Source: Lachnospiraceae bacterium (GTDB lineage: Bacteria; Bacillota; Clostridia; Lachnospirales; Lachnospiraceae). From it: DNA of 54,871 nt. Positions within the stretch are counted from its first letter, which is position 1; every line of letters begins with the position of its first letter. A program made the translations under genes and the position numbers. Below are positions 1-14,400 of this stretch, one piece after another. The stretch spans positions 1 to 54,871 of the forward strand of contig JAFSZZ010000042.1 in NCBI GenBank assembly GCA_017458765.1, read 5' to 3'. The notes under the pieces are model-generated. The model was not told the DNA's origin. It saw only the letters and a program-made list of their open reading frames with translations, and made no database searches.

Positions 1-2460
1 GTTCACCTTCACCTGGAAATCCATCCTGCCGTGATACTCGATATCCCCTTCAGGATCATAGCATGCAAGGTCCCCTGTGCGATACATTCTGATACCGTCA
101 ACAAACGGACAGTTCCCAAAGACTTCCCCGGTTTTATCCTCAAGCTTCCAGTATCCGTATCCAACCTGTGGTCCGGCATAGCACAGCTCTCCTATAACAC
201 CTTCGGGAAGCAGTTTCCCTTTGGGGTCAAGGATAAAGGCGTAGCCATTTGGCATGGCTTTGCCGATCGGAACACCTTCATATCTCACGCCCTCCTTAAG
301 ATAGTACAAAGTTGCCACGTTGGTACACTCTGTAGGACCGTATTTATTGATGATCTGTATGCCCTTTGGCTGCTCCACCTTTGTCAGAGCCTCACCAATT
401 GCCGTCATATAGCGGAGCGGCAGCTTGTAATTTAACAAAAGAAGTCTTGCAACCGATGTTGTAAATCCGCCTCCGGTAATCCCATTCTCACGGATAAAAT
501 CTGCGATCTCCTCAGGATCCCTTCTTATCCTCTCCGGCATTATATGTATAGAAGCACCGGATAACAGCACGGGATAAATATCTTCAATATGAGAATCAAA
601 GGAGAAGGAAAAATGAAGTCCTATCCTGTCATCCTCTTTCAGGCTGTTCTGCTTTACGGTTGAGAGGGTGAAGTTAAGAAGCCCCCTGTGGTGTAAAAGA
701 ACACCCTTTGGAAGACCTGTGGAACCTGATGTATAGATCATATATGCATATCCGCCCGGCTTGGCGGGTCTATTGGAATAAGTTCTTCCCTGATGATCCC
801 TTACAATGCTTTTCACTTCATCACCGGTAAGCAAAAGCCTTGCCCCGGAATCCGAGAGCATGTACTCACGACGCTCCTTCGGATAATTCCGATCTATTGG
901 AAGATATGCCGCACCTGCCTTGTGAATGCCAAGGACAGCTGTAACAAATTCTTTTACGCGGTCCATCTCAAGTGCCACAAAGTCATTTACTTTAATACCT
1001 TTTTCCGTAAGGAAGAAAGCTACGGCATCTGATGCGGCGTCAAGCTCTCTGTAGGTCATGCCTCCTTCATCATCCGTCACAGCAAGTCTCTCATAAAAAG
1101 CATCCTTTCTTGCGTCAAACAGATCAAGCCATGTCTTACTCCCATCAAGTTCAAGCACTTCTCCTGCCGAGGAAGCAACCACATCCTTTTCCTCGTCCTC
1201 TGATAAGGTGGAAACATCCTTAAGATATGTCTCCCCGGACATACCGTATATCACATTTCCCATAGCGCATGTTATGCGGTCCATATCTGCCTTACCATAC
1301 CTTCTGCCGTCGTACTCAATGCTGACAACGTACTCTTTTCCGTCAGGATATGCCGTAACATACAGCGGTACCTTTGCCTCATCAAGCTTAAGATGAACGG
1401 ACAGGGAACCCTCTATCTCTCCTCCCTCATAGAGACCGCCCTGATAGATGAACAGGACCTCGCCCCTCTTTCCAAACCGCTCCACCAGTCGTGTGTACGG
1501 ATAAAACTCCCTGGCAGCAGTTTCCTTAAGCTGGGCATGTACCGATCTGACATAGTCACGGACAGTCAGGGAAAGATCCTCATCAAAGTCCGCGGTGCGT
1601 ACGACCGGAAGGGTTTTTACAAACATTCCGACGGTGTGATCAAGATCCTGAACGTCCCCTCTTCCGCTGCTTATCGTGAGATATAAAAGCTCCTTCTCCC
1701 TTGTGAGACGCATAAGAGTCTCACTGAAGGCAGCCTGCAGAAGACTTCCTGCCGTCACCTCACATTCTCTTGCAAGCATGTCAACGATATTTGCCGTAAC
1801 CCTTAGAAGCGATCTTCCGTAAACGCAACCGTCAGGCTCTTTTGAATCGGGGATAGAAAGAACATTTGCCTCACTGACAAGGTCTTCAAAATATTTTTCC
1901 GCTTCCTGATAGTCTTTCTGTGATTCTCTTTCCTTCTCATAAAGAGCAAGATCAAAAGCGGTGATGGATTCCGGCAAAACGTGCTCTCCTGCGTAAGCCC
2001 TTTGGATATCTTCCATCAGGATCGCACTTGAGAGGCCGTCATAGATAATGTGATGAATGTCCATAAATACCCAGGTGGTATCATTCAGAGCATAGATCTT
2101 AAACCTGAACAGAACATCATTCAACAGATCAAAGGGCTGTACCAGGTCCTGGAAAAACTGCGGTGTCGGCTCCGTATCAGGAGTATACACATCCACTTTT
2201 ATTTCAATATCATCTCTTCTTACCTGTAAAAGCTCGCCGTCTTTAAGGGTAAAGCCCACCTTCAGATATGAGTGGGCAGACACCGCACTTATGATGGCTT
2301 CTTTAAGCCTGTATGGATCAGTGTCTTTAAGTCCGAAAGCTGACGGTACATTGTACTGGGTAGTATCCGGATGCATCTCCCAGTCGAGGAATATGCCTCT
2401 TTGGTTCTCTGTGACAGGGTAGGTTTCCCTGATCCCATAGGAATGTATCCTAAGCTCTGC
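1..2460 (-). other. NRPS module 5: C-A, cut by the window edge
   Basis: The C domain has DIHHIIYDG near 2055. The A domain has YTSGSTGLPKGV, FSFDSHIEDIYP and INKYGPTECTNV; its pocket reads D-S-E-S-T-I-K-N-V with the last position outside the window. The sequence stops just after A7 (YRTGDLA) and A8 (GRMDFQVKVN). By likeness to module 2, a GGDSI carrier and an E domain should follow outside the window. Confidence 0.85.
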
Positions 2461-5400
2461 TTCTGTTTCTTTATTTATCTGCTCACGGATCAAAGCTGCT
2501 ATGCTGCGGACAAAAGGCTCTCTCATTATGTCTGCAACCCTGATATGTGCCCCGAATCTTGACTGTATGATCCCGGATAAGCGCATGATACCAAGGGAGT
2601 TTAGTCCAAGGGCAACAAGATTATTGGTAACACCAAAATCATCGTAACGGATAAGCTCCTTAAGTATATTAAAGAGTTCATTCTCAAGCTCATCCTCAGG
2701 AGCTGTTATCTCATCTACCCCTTTGCCCGGTGCAGGGAGATTTTTCCTGTCATATTTACCGCTCGGAGTCATTGGCATAGTCTCAAGCTGTATAAACACC
2801 GTAGGAACCATATAATCCGTGAGGCTCTGTGAGAGGAACCCGCTCAGACTCTCTGTGTCGATCTTTTTATCTGCCACAAAATACAGCACCAGTTGTCCTT
2901 CTCTGACATCTGCCACAACCTGTTTCATACCTTCAAACCTGAGGGCATTGCTCTCCACTTCACCCAACTCTATACGATATCCACGGAGCTTGATCTGCAG
3001 GTCAAGCCTTCCCAGATATTCAACATTGCCTTCTTCGTTGTACCGTCCAAGGTCCCTTGTGCGATACATGGTCTGTCCGGGCAGTAAAGGACAATCGGTA
3101 AATACTTCTTTTGTCAGATCCTCTCTGTGCCAGTACCCATTGCCGACATTTCGTCCGACATAGCAGATCTCTCCCGCAACTCCCTGAGGCAGGAGATTTC
3201 CCTCTTCGTCCAGTATAAAGGCATAGCAGTTCTCTAACGGCCTTCCGAGAGGAACCGCCTCATAGTACCTTCCCTTTTCCAGTTCATAATCAAGAACTAT
3301 ATCGGTAACCTCAGTGGCTCCGCAGATATTGATTATGCGAACGTCACCTCCCGTAACATCAAGAAGCGCCTCTCCTCCCACAGAAACGACTCTCTGCTTC
3401 AGATCATAGCCATTGATAAGAAGCCTGCCCATGGCTGTAGCAAATGCGCTGACCGTAATGTGATTTTTGATCAGGAAGTCATAGATCTCCTCAGGATCCT
3501 TGCATATCCTGTCAGGCATGATATGAAGAGATGCTCCTGCTGCCAATGCCGGATAGAAATCGCGGATATGAGAGTCAAAGGAAAATGTTATGTGATGGCT
3601 GACCCTGTCATCCGGAGTAACTTCAAATCTTCTGACATAAATCTGTGTATAGTTCATAAGGGCGCTCTGTGGTATCATGGCACCCTTGGGAAGTCCTGTG
3701 GAACCTGATGTGTAGATCATGTAGGCAAGATTCTCAGGTCTTGTAAGATGAACAGCCTTTGGATCTTCGTCTTCCAAAACCCATTTTTTAACGAGTTCCT
3801 TAGTAAGTATCACACCTGCACCGCAGTCTTTTTCCATGTACTCTATACGATCTTTTGGGTAATCCGGATCTATGGGAACATAGCAGGCTCCAACCTTATG
3901 AATACCCAGTACTGCCACAGCAAATTCCTTGACGCGGTGGAGCTTGATGACCACAAAGTCATCCGGTTTGACTCCCATATTAAGGAGCCGTCCCGCAACG
4001 GCATCTGACTGCCTGTTGAGTTCACTGTAAGTAAGCCTGCTGTCATCATCCGTAACAGCAAGGTGATCGGGCTGCTCCTTCACAAGCCGAAGGAACATAT
4101 CGATCCAGGTCTCATTGGTGTTGTAGCTAAGATCCTTACCCCTGCTAAGCTTCATCATAGCCTTGGCATCTTCATCTGAAAGGCGAGGGAGTTTTCTCAC
4201 CGGCAGATCGGGATTCTCTGTAAGGCCAAAAGCCAGTACCTTTACAAGAGATAAAATACGCTCTATCTCTACTCTTCGATATTTGGATCTGTCAAAAGAA
4301 ACAGCGAATGTCAGCTCACCTTCCCCATTCAGGAAGGCAAAGGGATGGATATCCGTATAATTCTCTTCAGCCTCATATATCTGCTTGAGCCTGGTTCCGC
4401 CTGCTGCCGCCTCTTTTTCACTGGCGGTTTCGGTAACAACACCACTGTCAAAATTCTCATAGGAGAATACTGACTGTGATAGATTACTTCCCAGCTCAGA
4501 CTGTCCCTGAATATCCTCCAGCGGACAAAAATCATACATTGAGGTTTCAGCTGCCTGTTCTGCCATCATCCTGAGAAGACGACGGGTCGTGGTATCCTTA
4601 CCGGTCTTTACACGGACCGGGACGGAATTGATAAACATGCCCACTACATGCTCGGCATTCTGGTTCTTTAAGTCTCTGCCGGATACAACCTTGGTAAAGA
4701 CCACATCATCCGAATGATCATAGGTCTGAAGCACCATCGCCCATATCATCTCTGCCGCCTGGCTCATGGTGGCATGTTCAGTCCTGCAAAGATCTTTAAG
4801 TTTCCCGGTAAGCTCCTTATCCAGTGATATTCTGAGTTCTGATGTTTCGGACTGTTCGTCAACCGGTACGGCACCATAAGAAGGGATCTCAGCTCTTGTC
4901 TGATAGTCTGAAAGGAGCCTGTTAAAGTACTCAAGGGCCTCTTCCTTATCTCTTCCAAGGATCTCTCTTACGGCTGCCTCATAGCTTCCCGGAGTATCTT
5001 CCGAAGTAGGAAGGATCTCATTTCCCGTGATCTCCTCAGCTATAAGTTCGAAGAGATCGTTCATATAATCCTTGATACACCATCCATCCACTATGATGTG
5101 ATGAACGGCAGTTACCACATAGCATGAATTTTCCGATGTCTTTGCAACAACAACCCCGAAAAGAGGTTTGTCCTGAAGGTCAAAGCCCTCCGTCAGGATG
5201 TCTCTTCTGACCTTAAGGATCTCTTTTCCCCTGTCCTTGACACCACTTAAGTCAATTTCTTTAAACCATGGCTGCCTGTCACTTATAACCTGCCTTGGTA
5301 CGGAAACATTTTTATATACTATGGCAGTGCGAAGCACCTCATGGCGCTGTCCCAGTCTTTTAAGAACTCTCTTCATCTGCTTCGCAGATGGAAGGTAAGT

Positions 5401-8400
5401 CATTTCATAAATGCTTACAAGCCGATATCCCCAGCCCTCCGGGTTCTGGATATGATACAGGAGCATACCCTGCTGAAGTGGCAGCAGCGGGTAAATGCGG
5501 CTTATGGTCTCACCACGCTCTGCAAACTCCTCTTCAACATCTCTGTACTCTGAAACCGACCATTCCATCTCCCCCACATCTGATGTGAGGACGGGAAACT
5601 GTTCTTTATTTTCTCTTATAAAGCCGCCTATTTCCTTTAGTTCTCCAAGCATCCCCTCAAGGAATATGCGGATCCTCTCATCATCAAATTTCCCCGTGCT
5701 ATACCCTGCGGATACATAAAGACATCCTGATGCGATCATGATATTTAAGGACAGGTCAGGGCCAAAGGCATTTCTCTTATCCATTGAAAGACCCGTGTCA
5801 TAACCCTTCGCCATTCTGAAATGTCCCTGATCATCATTGTCAGAGCCACTCTCCCCCAGATAATTAAAGCCTATCTGCGGCACAAGATCCCTTGATTCCG
5901 AAAGAGCCTTCTTACCCGGAAGATATCTCAGTGTCATATATCCGACGCCCCTGTTTGGAACCCGCCTTAAGCTCTCTCTTGCATTTATCAGATCTTCAAG
6001 GATCTCACCCTCTCCGACGTCTTCAAGTACAAGGGGATAAGCCGCAGTAAACCATCCCACAGTCCTGTCGGGATTAAGATCCATGTCGGGATTTTGCCTT
6101 CCATGTCCCTCAAATTGCAATGATACCTTACTGTCCCCTGTAATAGCTGCATAGCTCCTTACCACCGCTGTTATAAGAGCTTCGGCCATGGTAACCGATC
6201 CATCCCCAAATCCGCTCTTAATAAGCAGCCCTGTTTCCTTTTCATCAAGCACAGCTCCTGTGTAGGCAAAAGATCTTTCGCCTTCCGTATCTTCATCGCT
6301 GCACAAACTCTTTAGTTTCTTTTCCACACTGTCCCAGTACGGGATTTCACGTGTGAGTGCAAAACTATCCCTGTATTCATACAAAGCCGCTGCATAGTCG
6401 CCGTAAAATACAGTTTTTTCAGGAAGGATCACTTCTTCGCCCCTTAGTGCATCTTCATAGGCTGTCTCCAGGTCTGATCTTATTATCGACCATGAAACGC
6501 TGTCAATTATGAGGTGATGCGCTGCCATGAAGAACAGATCTCTATCCTCTGTATGTATGAGCGCTGCACGGATAAGGGCTTGGTCCATCTTAATCCCGCC
6601 CTGGATCGTATTGCAGATGTCGGTTACGTTTTTGCCTGCAGCTTCATATTCTTCCAGATGTATCCTTATGGTATCTTCTCTCACATAGAGCCCGTCATCT
6701 ATCCAGATTGCCCTCAGCATATCGTGCTGTACCAAAATACTATTCCACGCCAATGTAAGGGCATTAACATCAGCCCTTTCTTCCATCGTCAGTAACAGTG
6801 CCTGTCCAAAGTGCCCGGGAACAGCCAGCCTTAATGAGCGAAAAAATACTGTTATGGCGGCATCTTTTATCTTTCCATGGAATGACTTATGAGAGTCATC
6901 CTCTTTTGCCGCATCATCCTTAGCAGCAATGGCAGCCATGGCCCGCACGGTCCTTGCCTTCATCACATCTGCAGCCTTCAGTTGTATCCCGGCTTTCCTT
7001 AATGCGCTGATCATGCGGATCGTCTTTATCGAATCACCCCCAAGGGCAAAGAAATCATCAAGCGCTCCAACAGGACGTGTAAGACCGAGGAACTGCCTTA
7101 TCACCTCGGCAATCGTAATCTCCATGTCGCCGGCAGGAGGAACATGATCCTCGGCTGAACGGACAGTGATATCCGGAAGATGCCTGTAATCCGTCTTTCC
7201 GTTTGAAGTAAGGGGCATCTTTTCAAGATGAACATATACCGTTGGCACCATATAGTCTGCAAGAACTCCCGATAAGAAGTCCTTAAGTTCGTTTTCATTT
7301 ATCTCTTTTGTGGAAGTATAGAAGAGAACCAATTGTTCTTTTCTCACATCAAGAGCTGCATTTGTGATCCCGGCAAAATTCTCCGCACAGCTTTCAATTT
7401 CTCCGCTCTCAACCCTGTAGCCCCTTATCTTTATCTGGCGATCCTCTCTTCCATGGAAAATAAGCAGGCCGTTTTCGTCAAATCGCGCCAGATCCCCTGT
7501 ACGATAAACCTTTGTGGTCACGCCGTCTATGTCGACATCTGCAAATTTCTGCCCTGTAAGGTCAGGTCTGTTATGATATCCTTCCGCCAACTGGTTCCCC
7601 GCAAGGCACAGCTCTCCCACTACTCCGACAGGGAGCAGATTTCCTTCCTCATCCAGGATAAAAGATGCTGATCCCGGCACCGGACGTCCTATCGGGATCT
7701 GTAAGTCCTTCTCCTGATCCACCTCGTAGTACGATGAGCATACAGTAAACTCGGTAGGCCCGTATTCGTTAATGAGTCTGACTTTTGTTTTCTTAACAGG
7801 AAGAAGCCTCTCTCCACCCATGGTCATATCACGGAGCGAAATGTCAGGATGTGCATTTATGAGCGCCATCCCGATCTGAGCAGGAAGTGCCATGGCAGTT
7901 ACATTGTTAGCCCTGACATACATATCCATGGCATCCAGATCATTTCTTGTTTCAACATCCATGATAAATACCTGTCCACCTGCGCAGAGCGGACATATAA
8001 GGTCATCCAGGGATGCGTCAAAAGAAAAACCGATATACTGTCCATGTCTGCTCTCATGGTCGATATTAAGCTTATCACTTCTCCATTTTGCAAAGCTGTA
8101 AAGTGAACGGTGGGACTGTACAACTCCCTTCGGTTCACCTGTGGAACCTGAAGTGTAGATCATATATGCCCTGTCATCGGAAGTTAAAGCAGGCAGATCG
8201 ATTTTCCTGCTTTCCTCTTCTTTGATATCATATTGTTTAAGCGCACTTTTGATCGTCTCAGGATCAAGAACAATGCTGCACCCGGCATCTTTTAACATGA
8301 AATCGATACGATCTTTCGGAAGATCCGGATCCACCGGAACGAAGGCTGCTCCGGCCTTGTTTATGCCTAAAACTGCGATCACATATTCTTTAACCCTTGG

Positions 8401-11400
8401 CATTTTTACCGCAACAAAGGAGCCTCTTTCCACTTTCCTGTAAAGAAGATAAGAAGCCACTGCATCAGATCTTTGGTCAAGCTCCCTATAGGTTAGTTTT
8501 CCTTTATCGTCTGTTACCGCATCGCAGGATGGGTATTTTTCTGCGCTGTCTTTAAACATATCAAGCCAGGTTCCAAAAGACTTGACAGGAAGAGCTTCTC
8601 CCCTTGAAAGCTTAAGAATCCTTGCGATATCTTCCTCTGACGATCTCTTGAGTTTTACTACAGGGAGATCAGGAGAATTGACTATCTCTTTTGCAAAATT
8701 CTCAAACAGTTTAAGAACCATCTGTATTTGCCCGCCCGTAAAGGCACTTCTGTCAAAGGCAAGCTTTAAGACAAGCTGACCGGCATCATCAATATATGTA
8801 AGTGGATCTACTCTGCCAAATACCTCTTCCTTTATCAGGAACGGACGCATGACAAACGGAAGAGGATCCTTATCTGTGTTCCCTGCTCCCCCCATTTCCA
8901 TAAGTCCGCTGTTATAATTCTCAAAGGCAAGTACAGAGCCTGACAGAGCAGAGCCTGATACATTTTTCTGAATGTCTGTAAGTGGACAAAAATCCCATTC
9001 CGAAGAGGCGTCAGACTGCTTTCTGAGCTTAGAGAGCATCTGCCTTGCGGTGATAGTCTTACCGGCGCTTACGCGTACCGGCACAGAGTTTATGAAAAGA
9101 CCTACTACCTTTTCGGAGTTTTCTGTATAGTCTCTTCCCGATACCACCTTGCAAAATACAACATCCCTTGAGTTATTACAGGTTTGGAGCACAAGCCCCC
9201 ACAAAAGTTCCACTGCATTGCTGACAGTGGCCTTTTGCTGTCTGCAAAGGTCCAGAATGGCCCCGGTGGTCTTTTCATCAACTGCTACAGACATGGTGTC
9301 TTCATCGCACCGGTTTTCTTCGCTAACAGGGCCAAATGACCTTATTTCACCGCTTCCCTCATAGTCCTTTAATAACTCATCCCAGTATAAAAGCCCTCTC
9401 CTTTTGTCCCGTAAAAGAGTATCCCGGACCGCCCTCTCATAATACCCGTCAAGATTCTCCTCATCATCTGTAAATGCATCATTACCACTCATCTCCCCGA
9501 TAATGAACCGGTAGAGATCACTCATATAGATGGAATTACACCAGCCGTCCACCAGCATATGATGCACAAGAATAAAGAGATAACAGGAGCTTTCACCTGT
9601 TTTTGCCAGTACAACTCTAAAGTTAGGCTCTCTTTGAAGATCCTTAAAGCCATGAAGCAGCTCAATGCGGAACTTCTTTGCCGCTTTGCCACTGTTTTCA
9701 GCACCGGATAAGTCTATCATCTCAACGGACACTTTTCTGCTCACTATGGCCTGTCTCGGCACGGATACGCCCTCATATATAAAGGCTGTTCTTAATACCT
9801 CATGCTTTTGTAACAGGCGATCCACAGCTCTTTGCACCACTTCCCGACTAAGCAGCGTATCAACTTCAAACACGTATCCAAGCCTGTATGCCAGACTCTC
9901 CGGCTCATTAATATGTTTAAGGAGCATGCTCTCCTGCATGGAAGTCATGGGATAGATACGCTGTATTTCCTCGTCCCGGCTATGGAAATCCCGCATCACT
10001 TCATCAAATTCTTCTATGGACCATTCTTTTTCACCCAGATCGCTTGGGGTCTTAGTGAAAGCTTTTGTCTCATCAATAAGATCACATATCAGCTTAAGCT
10101 CATCAAAAATGCCATCAATAAGCTCATCAGCTTTTTTGTCAGAGCACACAGCCTGATTGTATCTGAGACCCAGTGTGAGTTTCCCGCCGGAAAGAGCGGC
10201 ATCTATTGAAAGATCAGGCCCGAAGGTGTTTTTGTCCGAAACAGGATTCCCGGGAGAAAAGGCATTTGAAATCTTAAAGAAAGCATCCCCATCCTGCTCC
10301 GCATCCATTTCACCAAAGTAATTAAAGCCTATTCGAGGGCACAGGTTTAAAAGACCCTGGAACTCTTCAGATCCATTAAGAAATCTAAGTGCATTGTAGC
10401 CGACTCCCTTTTTCGGTACCCTGTGTCTGGCCTCCTTGACGCGGATAAGATCATCCATCATATCTCCTGACAGATGTTCTGCCACCATGGGATAAATAGA
10501 GGTAAACCACCCGACAGTGCGGTCAAGAGTCAGCTTTTCACCAATATCTTCCCTCCCGTGTCCTTCAAACTGTATGGTGACACCATCCTCACCAAAGAGC
10601 CTGCAATAGCTTCGGCTCACTGCCGTAAGAAGGATATCATCCATATCAGCGTTCATCTTTTCAAGATCGGCGTGGATCAGCCGTTTTGTCTTTTCACCGT
10701 CAAGAGCTCTCCCGATACTGTGCATATTGCGGCTATAGTCGTTTTCTGTTGAAAGAGGGTACTTCTCAAGTTTTTCCTGCACAGACTTCCAATATGGGAT
10801 CTCCAGAGACAGGGCGTAACTGTCCCTGTAATGCCTCATGGCATCTGCATAATCTCTGTAGGTGTTGGTTTTTTGCGGAAGCGTCGCCTCCCTGCCTTCA
10901 GCACTGAGGTTATATGCTTTTTCAAGGTCTCCTATGATTATTCGCCAGGATACCCCGTCGATTATAAGGTGATGTGCTGTCATCACAAGAAACCATCTGT
11001 TTTCCACATGGAAAAGAGCTGCTCTCATCAGGGACTTATTCATCTGAATGCTGCTCTGGATCTGATTGCAGATGGCGGTTACTTCCTTTAAGTTGTCGCA
11101 TTCATATCTCTCTACCTGTATGGTGTGATCTGTACCTCTTATTACGAGCTCACCATCAACCATTACAGCTCTGAGCATGTCATGCTGATAAGTCAGGACA
11201 TCAAAACCATGCTGCAATGATCCGGGCACAGGTTCGGCTTTACATTCAAGGCAGATACTCTGATTGAAATGTGCCGGTACTGGAAGATCAAATCCCCTGA
11301 AATACTCTGTTATGGGTGCAGCTCCCACAATGCCTTCAACAGGCTCCTGACTTATTCCCGAAAAAGCACCTTCTGCTGCCCTCTCCGCTATCCCTGCAGC

Positions 11401-14400
11401 AGTCTTTGCCTTCATAATGTCTGCAACACTTACCGTGATATCCTCTTCTCTTAAAAGACTGACAAGACGTATAGCCTTTATGGAATCTCCTCCGAGTTCA
11501 AAGAAATTGTCATTAAGACCAACATCCTGTGAAAGACCGAGTATTTTTCTAAGGCAGATCGTAACTGCCTTCTGGGTTCTCGTGACAGGTGGAACATACT
11601 TCGTGCTTCTGAGCAAAACGGGTTCAGGAAGAGCTCTTTTATCAATTTTCCCACTTGGAGTTGTGGGCATAACATCCAGCCTCATAAATATCCCGGGCAT
11701 CATATGATCTGCAAGGTTCTCCGACATATGCTCTCTGAGGGCAGCTTCACCTATACTGTTCTCCTCTTCGGTATAGTAGAGGACGATCTTCCCCTGTTTT
11801 ACCAAAACTGCTGCCTGACGGATTGACGGACAACGAAGAGCTGTGCTTTCAATCTCGCCAAATTCAACCCTGAAGCCGTTCACTTTTACCTGACTGTCTA
11901 TTCTGCCCAGATACTCAAGCTGACTGTCTTCCCCATAGCGGGCAAGATCGCCGGTATGATATAGCCTGGTGTCTTCTATCCATGGGCAGTCTCCAAATAC
12001 TTCCTCTGTCTTATCCTCAAGCCTCCAATAGCCGTAGCCAACCTGAGGCCCCGCATAGCAAAGCTCACCCACACATCCAAAAGGAACCAGCTTTCCCCTG
12101 GTATCCACTATAAATACAGCTCCTCCGGGCATTGGACGGCCAATGGGCACCTCCTTATAACTTCTCCCTTTTTTAAGAGTATAGGTCGCAACAATATTGG
12201 TACATTCAGTTGGCCCATATTTATTTATGATGGTGGTGTCACCGGGAGTGATCTGGCGAAGTGCTTCTCCCATCAGTGCCATATATCGCTGCGGAAGTTT
12301 ATACCCGACAGCCATCAGTCTTCCGATGGAGGTCGTAAATCCTCCTCCGGTGATATGATGATCCATAAGATAGCCATATATAAGATCAGGATCACGACGC
12401 ACAGACTCCGGCATAATATGGATGGACGCTCCGGCAAGAAGCGGCGGATACAGATCCTCTATATGTGAATCAAAGGAAAACGAAAAGTGATGACCTATCC
12501 TGTCAGAGCTTGTGAGCTTATTTTCTTTTTTTGCAGCCAGGGCAAAATTAAGAAGTCCCCTGTGATGAAGGATCGTCCCCTTTGGTCGCCCGGTCGATCC
12601 GGAAGTATAGATCATATAAGCAAAACCCTCAGGCTTTGCAAAAGGAAGACGGGCGGCTTCTTTCCCTGAGCTTACAGCTTCTTTTACCAGTTCCTTCGTC
12701 AGGATAACCTTGGCTTCAGAGTCCTTTAGCATAAACTCCCGGCGCTTGTCCGGATAATTGATATCAACAGGCACATATGCAGCCCCTGCCTTATGGATAC
12801 CGATCACTGCCACAACAAACTCACAGCACCTGTCCATGTAAAGAGCCACGAACTCATTTTCCGATATTCCCTTCTTAAGCAGATAAGACGCCACCGCATC
12901 CGACTCTTCATTAAGTTGACTGTAGGTAAGACTTCTCTCTTCATCTACCAGCGCTGTGTTGTCCGAAAACTTTCCGACAGACTCCTTGAAAAGATCGATC
13001 CATGTAAGATCCTTGTCATAGGATATGGGCGGAGTCATTGATCTTTCTATGATTTCTGTTTCATACTCAGAAGGCAAAAGTCGTACTTTTGATAACACAT
13101 CTTCATATGCCATATCACATATGACCTGTTTTAAAGAAACCGCGAGCAGCTCCATGTCTCTTTTACCATAGCGCTTTCCGTCATACTCAATACGGATCTC
13201 ATAGCTGTCATCTATAGGATAGGCAGTGATCGTAAGCGGAAACTTCAAGGTATCAAGTTTAAGCTCTATAACCTCTGCGCCCTCTACTTCACCGCCTTCA
13301 TATAAGCCTCCCTGATACACAAAGAGTATCTCTCCGTGTAATCCCGTCTCTTCCACCAGTTTTGTGTACGGGTATATTTCTCTTCTATAGGTATTCTGCA
13401 GTTGATCGGAAAAAAGGGCTACAAACTCTTTCACTTCATCACTGCCTTTTCCGGAGCCCGGCAGATGACATACCACGGGAACGGTCTTTACAAACATTCC
13501 GATGCTGTGATCAAGTTCCGGCATACCTCTTCTGCCATTAGTGATGGTGAGGTAAACCGGGTTATCCTCCCTGATAAACCTTCCCATGGTCTCTCCAAAA
13601 GCTGCGTGAATAAAGCTTCCTGAAGTTACCTCATATCTTCGGGCCGCTCCATCTATAACTGCCGCATCTACTTTGATCGAAACCTCCCCCTGTTCAGTCC
13701 CATCGGGGATGGCAGAATTCGGGTAGGACATGACATGATGATCTGACAAAAGTTCATTAAAATACGCTCCGGCCTCTTCATAGGCCCCGGCCTCCTGCTG
13801 CTCCTTCTCATAAAGAGCAAAGTCATAGGCCGTGATCTTTTCGCGTTCTACCGGCTGTCCTTCATATGCTTTAAGAACATCACTCATAAAGATGCCGGAA
13901 GACAGACCGTCAAAGATGATGTGATGAACATCCATAAACATCCAGGTCTGCCCCTCATACTTAAACAACCGGAATCTGTACAGCCTGTCCTTATTAAGAT
14001 CAAAAGGTCTTACAAGCTTCTGGAAAAATGCTTCATCAGGAAGATCCGTAAGCTCTGTGATCGGGATGTCGATGTCGGTCACATCCCCGGGAAGCTGCAC
14101 TACCTGTCCGTCTCGTATCTCAAAATTGGTGTTCATGCATGGATGGGCCAGAATTGTCTTTTGAATAGCCCCGGCAAAGACCTTGGCATCAACATCCGTA
14201 AGGCAGAAAGCTGTGGGGATATTGTACTGTGTGGTGTCGCGGTTCATTTCCCAGTCCAGATACACGCCGATCTGATTCTGACTGGCAGGATATACACTGC
14301 GCTTCTCATAGGAATGTACCCCTGTCTTTGTGATATCCTGCTCCTTTGCTCCCTCCTCTATCCTCTTTGCAATGTTTCTGATAAACGGCTCCTTCATAAG

